Source: an uncultured Prevotellaceae bacterium (GTDB taxonomy: Bacteria; Bacteroidota; Bacteroidia; Bacteroidales; Bacteroidaceae). Taken from it: 38,700 nt of DNA. A model generated the notes under the pieces. It was not told where the DNA came from, made no database searches, and saw only the letters and a program-made list of their open reading frames with translations. Location of the stretch: positions 1 to 38,700 of the forward strand of contig USTH01000010.1 in assembly GCA_900557555.1 (NCBI GenBank), read 5' to 3'. Position 1 is the stretch's first letter; each line of letters starts with the position of its first letter. Below, piece after piece: positions 35,647-38,700 of this stretch. The translations under genes were made by a program, and so were the position numbers.

Positions 35647-36882
35647 ATGAAGAGTACATTTTCAGTAATCTATTACCTCAAACGGCAGGTAGTGAAAAAG
35701 GACGGGACAGTTCCCGTCATGGGGCGTATCACGGTGGACGGAAGCCAGACGCAGTTCAGTTGCAAGTTGAGTGTCGATCCGAAGTTGTGGGACACCAAAG
35801 GAGGACGTGTCACGGGCAGAAGCACGGCGGCACTCGAAACGAACCGTATGCTTGACAAGATGCGGGTACGCATCAACAGGCACTATCAGGAAATCATGGA
35901 GCGTGACAATTATGTCACCGCTGAAAAGGTAAAGAACGCCTTTCTCGGACTGGAACATCGTTACCACACGCTGATGCAAGTGTTCCGCCAGCACAACGAA
36001 GACTACGCGAAACAGGTGGAGGCAGGCATGAAAGCCAAAGGCACGCTTGCCAAATATCGCACCGTTTACAAGCACCTGCAAGAGTTCCTCACCATCCGCT
36101 ACAATGTGAAGGACATCGCTCTGAAAGAGCTTACTCCCGCTTTCATCTCCGACTTCGAGATGTTCCTGCGCACGGACAAGCACTGCTGCACCAACACTGT
36201 CTGGCTGTATATCTGTCCGCTTCGGACAATGGTATTTATCGCCATCAACAATGAGTGGCTGACACGCGACCCGTTCCGCGAGTACGAAATCAAGAAGGAG
36301 GAAGCGGTACGCAGTTTCCTAACCAAAGAGGAAATCCGCCTGCTGATGGACGGAAAACTGAAAAACGCCAAACAGGAACTGTATCGTGACCTCTACCTGT
36401 TCTGTGCGTTCACAGGCTTGTCATTCGCGGATATGCGCAACCTCACGGAAGAGAATATCCGCACCTACTTCGACGAACACGAGTGGATAAACATCAACCG
36501 CCAGAAAACGGGCGTGGTGTCAAACATCCGCCTGCTTGACATCGCCAAGCGAATCATCGACAAGTATCGCGGGCTGTGTGAAGACGGCAGGATATTCCCC
36601 GTACCGCATTATAACACATGCCTTGGCGGTATCCGTGCCGTGGCTAAAAGATGTGGCATAACCAAGCATATCACTTGGCACCAAAGCCGCCACACGGCAG
36701 CCACGACAGTTTTCCTTTCCAACGGCGTACCCATCGAAACGGTCAGCTCCATGCTCGGACACAAGAGCATAAAGACGACGCAGATTTACGCGAAGATAAC
36801 CAAAGAAAAGCTCAATCAGGACATGGAGAACCTTGCGGCAAGGTTGAACGGCATCGAGGAATTTGCAGGTTGTACCATCTAA
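35647..36882 (+). CDS. tyrosine recombinase, IntDOT-type integrase
   Basis: 411 residues from ATG 35647; the frame extends upstream to a TTG, but MKSTFSVIYYLKRQ is the usual start. An arm-binding N-terminal domain and a SAM-like core-binding domain (about 105-210) precede the catalytic domain. Catalytic positions: FTGLSF with Ser259 where most tyrosine recombinases have the first Arg, Lys287, HQSRH with His345 and Arg348, GHKS with His372, and nucleophile Tyr381. As I recall, the length and the Ser259/Lys287/His345/Arg348/Tyr381 set match the CTnDOT integrase. It inserts and excises the element through a short core of homology. The gene reads inward from the left end. Confidence 0.93.
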   Translation: MKSTFSVIYYLKRQVVKKDGTVPVMGRITVDGSQTQFSCKLSVDPKLWDTKGGRVTGRSTAALETNRMLDKMRVRINRHYQEIMERDNYVTAEKVKNAFLGLEHRYHTLMQVFRQHNEDYAKQVEAGMKAKGTLAKYRTVYKHLQEFLTIRYNVKDIALKELTPAFISDFEMFLRTDKHCCTNTVWLYICPLRTMVFIAINNEWLTRDPFREYEIKKEEAVRSFLTKEEIRLLMDGKLKNAKQELYRDLYLFCAFTGLSFADMRNLTEENIRTYFDEHEWININRQKTGVVSNIRLLDIAKRIIDKYRGLCEDGRIFPVPHYNTCLGGIRAVAKRCGITKHITWHQSRHTAATTVFLSNGVPIETVSSMLGHKSIKTTQIYAKITKEKLNQDMENLAARLNGIEEFAGCTI

Positions 36883-36894
36883 AAAAGAGAAGCC

Positions 36895-37257
36895 ATGAAG
36901 CGAGACATAATCATCATAGAAGACAAGGCGGTCAGCGTAACCGGTAATGACGTGTGGATGACCGCCACCGAAATAGCCGGACTGTTCCATACGACCGTCC
37001 CGGCAGTGAACGCCGCCATCAAAGCCGTCCGCAAGTCGGACGTGCTGAACGACTACGAGGTGTGCCGCTACATGCAGCTTGAAAACAGGCTGTACGCGGA
37101 TGTGTACGCACTTGAAATCATCATCCCGGTCGCTTTCCGACTGAACACCTACAACACCCACCTGTTCCGCACATGGCTGGTGAGAAAGGTACTCGCCAAA
37201 GAGAAACAGCAGGCATACGTTATGTTTATACCGAGCGGAAATGTTGGCTATTGTTGA
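36895..37257 (+). CDS. RhuM-like / KilA-N-type small protein
   Basis: 120 residues, 12 bases after the integrase gene and probably co-transcribed. The pattern WMTATEIAGLFHTTVPAVNAAIKAV, cited by its core TEIAGLFHTT, followed by LNDYEVCRYMQLE, YADVYALEIIIPVAFRLNT and LFRTWLVRKV, matches the N-terminal part of virulence RhuM family proteins. Those are longer (about 300 residues), so this is a stand-alone N-terminal module or a shortened relative. The first part looks like a DNA-binding winged helix. Its role in mobile elements is not known; regulation of integration is possible from its position. A terminator follows at 37281. Confidence 0.7.
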   Translation: MKRDIIIIEDKAVSVTGNDVWMTATEIAGLFHTTVPAVNAAIKAVRKSDVLNDYEVCRYMQLENRLYADVYALEIIIPVAFRLNTYNTHLFRTWLVRKVLAKEKQQAYVMFIPSGNVGYC

Positions 37258-37280
37258 AGATAAAGCCCCATTCTAAAAGT

Positions 37281-37308
37281 AAAAGCTACCTTAGAGGTAG
37301 CTTTTTTT
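37281..37308. terminator. bidirectional hairpin terminator
   Basis: AAAAGCTACC (37281-37290) pairs with GGTAGCTTTT (37296-37305) across TTAGA, and a T run ends at 37308. It ends plus-strand transcription of the integrase/RhuM-like pair. Read on the minus strand it closes the tRNA-like RNA directly at its 3' end. Confidence 0.8.
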
Positions 37309-37402
37309 GCGGCAGGGCGGGATTCGAACCCTTGGAGCCTTCATCGCAATATATGGTTACACTTGCTATCCTCATATGAACTTTCCTGTTTCGGCCTGCC
37401 GC
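37309..37402 (-). ncRNA. candidate small RNA with tRNA-like 3' end
   Basis: On the minus strand the last 25 bases read like a tRNA T-arm and acceptor: GGG, the T-loop TTCGAAT, CCCGC, then CCTGCCGC, followed directly by a terminator. The 8 bases at 37395-37402 (GCGGCAGG on this strand) pair perfectly with the terminal CCTGCCGC, so a 94-base tRNA-sized body can close. It is not a normal tRNA. There is no D-arm consensus, no anticodon arm with a 7-base loop, and only three of five T-stem pairs form. An inner hairpin (GCAA with TTGC, enclosed by TTCAT with ATGAA) is possible. It may instead be the 3' piece of a tRNA left by an earlier integration event. Confidence 0.4.
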
Positions 37403-37570
37403 TACAGCCCCTACCGCCTTCATTATAGTTTTTGTCATACTTAAAGCCCCCCTTTCCCAACGTATTAAAGAATGAAACTGCTCCCAGAACGAGCTGGAAG
37501 TACGATGGCATTGGAAACCCAAGCGCACATGAGATTGAGCAAGTGATTACGACTAAGCGTAAACAGATTG

Positions 37571-37601
37571 CAAAAGTAATCTTTTTATTTCTAACTACAA
37601 A
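37571..37601 (-). promoter_or_regulatory. consensus promoter reading toward the tRNA-like RNA
   Basis: On the minus strand, TTTG (37598-37601), 19 bases and TACTTTTG (37571-37578) fit the Bacteroidetes consensus exactly. Transcription would start near 37564 and run about 255 bases to the terminator at 37281-37308. The only frame available is an unconvincing 80-codon one starting at 37528. The 351-base gap 37258-37608 thus holds a self-contained transcription unit rather than a clear gene. Confidence 0.6.
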
Positions 37602-37608
37602 ATCAACA

Positions 37609-37911
37609 TCATAACGGCTTGCGGTAGTTCGCTTCCAGCACCTCGCGCAGCACCGTTTCCGGGTAAAGCACCTTCCCTCCCAAAAGGATAAAGGGCAACA
37701 CGCGGTTGTTGCGGTATTCTTGCAAGGTGCGTCGGCTCACACGGAGCAGTTCCGACACCTCGCCGTCCGTCAGGTAACGCTCCCCGTCCAACGGAGGACG
37801 GTAACTTTCCAGAAATGCGGACAGCCATTTCGAGCCTTTGCGCATATTCTGCATAACAGAGGCTATCGGCTCGTCTTCCATTGTAAAAACATCGTTGTTC
37901 TCGTTCATCAT
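37609..37911 (-). CDS. excisionase-type helix-turn-helix protein
   Basis: 100 residues from ATG 37911 (37908 is equally possible); the open frame extends upstream but overlaps the preceding gene. The C-terminal half is an HTH_17/MerR-like winged helix: RYLTDGEVSELLRVSRRTLQEY and then LPFILLGGKVLYPETVLREVL. Such proteins act as Xis factors or regulators in Bacteroides conjugative elements. It follows another protein of the same type after 31 bases on the same strand. Confidence 0.82.
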   Translation of the reverse strand: MMNENNDVFTMEDEPIASVMQNMRKGSKWLSAFLESYRPPLDGERYLTDGEVSELLRVSRRTLQEYRNNRVLPFILLGGKVLYPETVLREVLEANYRKPL

Positions 37912-37942
37912 AACTTCGGATTCAGTGGGTGAATAAATCAAA

Positions 37943-38242
37943 TCATCTGCCGTGCGGATAGAGCGTGCCGACAAGCGGTATCAGCCGCTTCACCTCCTCC
38001 GGCTTGTAATAGAACCTGCGGTTTATCTGCGAGTAGCCGATAAGCCGCCTGTCGCGCAGCGTCTGCAACGTGCGCGGGCTTATTCTCAACTGCCCGCAGA
38101 CCTCCTCGCCCGTGAGCCATCTTTCCATGCGCCCTGTGTCGCTTTTGCGCCTCAGGGCGGCGACCTTCTCCGAAAGTGCGCCGAACGCCGCCATCATCAT
38201 CTCGAAGGTCTTTTTCTCGATAGATACTATTTCCATATTCAT
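37943..38242 (-). CDS. excisionase-type helix-turn-helix protein
   Basis: 99 residues from ATG 38242; the frame is open much further upstream to 38689, but that part runs through the promoter region and the divergent gene. The N-terminal half is helical (MNMEIVSIEKKTFEMMMAAF). The C-terminal half is HTH_17-like: RWLTGEEVCGQLRISPRTLQ, with RRLIGYSQINRRFYYKPEEV as the wing. It is likely the first gene of a two-gene unit and resembles Xis2c/Xis2d-type factors in size and basic character. That relationship is inferred. Confidence 0.82.
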   Translation of the reverse strand: MNMEIVSIEKKTFEMMMAAFGALSEKVAALRRKSDTGRMERWLTGEEVCGQLRISPRTLQTLRDRRLIGYSQINRRFYYKPEEVKRLIPLVGTLYPHGR

Positions 38243-38261
38243 GCAATTATCGGTTTGCCCG

Positions 38262-38269
38262 CAAAGGTA
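38262..38269 (-). promoter_or_regulatory. -7 box of the helix-turn-helix pair
   Basis: TACCTTTG on the minus strand matches TAnnTTTG and lies about 20 bases before ATG 38242. No -33 TTTG is seen, so an activator may be needed. Confidence 0.45.
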
Positions 38270-38362
38270 ACGGTACGGTTCCGAACACGTGCCGTTTTCC
38301 GCTGAAAGGCTGCCTGTTGCGCCGTTTGACCGGGTTACGGAGCCATCTTCCGGAAAAATCTT

Positions 38363-38386
38363 ACGTGAGTCACGTAGTGAGTTGTT
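38363..38386. repeat. palindrome with GTGAGT half-sites between divergent genes
   Basis: ACGTGAGTCACGT (38363-38375) is a perfect palindrome around its central G, followed at once by the half-site GTGAGTTGTT (38377-38386). The latter is the reverse complement of AACAACTCAC at 35532-35541 upstream of the integrase. Two control regions of the element therefore share a motif, as expected for a common regulator. Confidence 0.5.
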
Positions 38387-38522
38387 AAAGCCCCCTTCGT
38401 TTATTGCCGAATTTTGCCGCAGAAACATAGAGCAAGCCGAGTGCAGAGCGTCAAGCTTGCTTGAACGGTATGCCGAGGCGCAGCCTATGTTCATGAAAAT
38501 AAACAAAAAGAAAGGACTGAAT

Positions 38523-38700
38523 ATGAAAGTGATAACAATGGAAAGTTCCGTATTTCGGTCATTGACGGAACAGATAGCGGAGATTGCGGCACACGTCCGT
38601 GCCGTCTCCGGCGACAAGAGAGCGGCATCGCCCGACAGGTTGCTTACCACACGCGAGGCGGCGCACCTGCTTAACGTGAGTACCCGCACCCTCCAGCGTA
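38523..38700 (+). CDS. helix-turn-helix protein, 3' end beyond window
   Basis: 59 codons are visible from ATG 38523 (MKVITMESSVFRSLTEQIAE). A helical N-terminus leads into LLTTREAAHLLNVSTRTLQR, the start of an HTH_17 DNA-binding domain; the wing is cut by the edge. It is divergent from the other two HTH genes across a 280-base control region. The N-terminal half resembles that of the protein at 37943-38242 in style (short beta start, then helix), suggesting paralogues. Confidence 0.8.
   Translation, partial: MKVITMESSVFRSLTEQIAEIAAHVRAVSGDKRAASPDRLLTTREAAHLLNVSTRTLQR

Larger units (their letters stand above)
35326..38700. mobile_element. left part of an integrative (CTnDOT-type) element, continues beyond window
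   Basis: From here on the base composition rises in GC and the gene content changes to an IntDOT-type integrase, a RhuM-like protein and three excisionase-type helix-turn-helix proteins. The left edge is approximate. It must lie between the DUF308 start (35297) and the integrase start (35647), and the AT-rich sequence gives way near 35390. The 349-base gap otherwise contains only the inverted repeat at 35522-35541. The right end, transfer genes and cargo are outside the window, so it is not clear whether the element is conjugative, mobilisable or a remnant. Confidence 0.75.

Noticed and set aside
35662..36183. Minus-strand 173-codon frame inside the integrase gene
   Set aside because: Opposite a well-supported integrase; composition is that of a shadow frame.
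37309..37402. Functional tRNA (including tRNA-Sec because of the 8-bp acceptor and 94-base length)
   Set aside because: No D-loop GG, no anticodon stem with a 7-base loop, T-stem with two mismatches, and the only TCA is near position 24, far from an anticodon position.
37286..37528. 80-codon minus-strand frame in the small RNA unit
   Set aside because: Its stop lies in the terminator stem, it translates the tRNA-like arm (GSNPALP), and the composition is unnatural. It was kept only as a remark.
37309..37564. tmRNA
   Set aside because: The predicted 5' end does not pair with the 3' end, the unit is too short, and no tag-like open frame with a resume codon is seen.
37943..38689. A 248-codon minus-strand gene
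   Set aside because: Only its last 99 codons resemble a protein; the rest crosses a promoter region and antisense to another HTH gene, so the start was set at 38242.

Overview
The window looks like a Bacteroidales chromosome, most likely Prevotellaceae. The grounds are: secreted GH29 fucosidases, a DUF5686 outer-membrane protein, the run sigma-54 activator / LptE / TPR / SecG, promoters of the Bacteroidetes type (TTTG, 19-21 bases, TAnnTTTG), and an IntDOT-type integrase. Genus is inference; the phylum-level call is secure.

Layout. (1) 1-6182, minus strand: a run starting at ffh and reading through a GH29 fucosidase, folD, a second GH29 enzyme with a discoidin-like tail, and a secreted protein cut by the window edge. 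(2) 6518-11339, plus strand: a four-gene surface-glycan cassette (GT2 glycosyltransferase, NAD-dependent epimerase/reductase, WecA/WbpL-type sugar-phosphate transferase, WbpM/FlaA1-type dehydratase). (3) 11776-17689: a tripartite RND efflux operon, followed by a divergent LpxA-like acyltransferase. (4) 18794-24510: a DUF5686 protein, a sigma-54 activator, LptE, a TPR-like protein and SecG. (5) 24858-28253: mfd. (6) 28273-33762, minus strand: two SGNH esterase-like proteins, an MBOAT O-acyltransferase and a small beta-barrel-like protein, probably one envelope glycan acylation unit. (7) 34033-35297, minus strand: a DUF308 membrane protein and a histidine phosphatase. (8) From about 35.3 kb to the right edge: the left end of a higher-GC integrative element with an IntDOT-type integrase, a RhuM-like protein, three small helix-turn-helix proteins and a possible small RNA with a tRNA-like 3' end.

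The most interesting unlisted structure is a family of short non-coding repeats. Two full copies (11340-11522 and 24603-24781, opposite orientations, 183 and 179 bp) share about 20-bp terminal inverted repeats (consensus CCCAAATCGGTCNTTAGGAC). Each is flanked by its own 5-bp direct repeat (ATTAA and TTCAA). This is the signature of a MITE moved by a transposase that is not in the window. Partial or rearranged copies lie at 18653-18698 and 33893-34009. All are intergenic; one abuts a stop codon and one lies just upstream of mfd.

Several start codons were placed downstream of the longest open frame, where a signal peptide, lipobox or family N-terminus fixes them. Functions are read from motifs alone; no database search was made.
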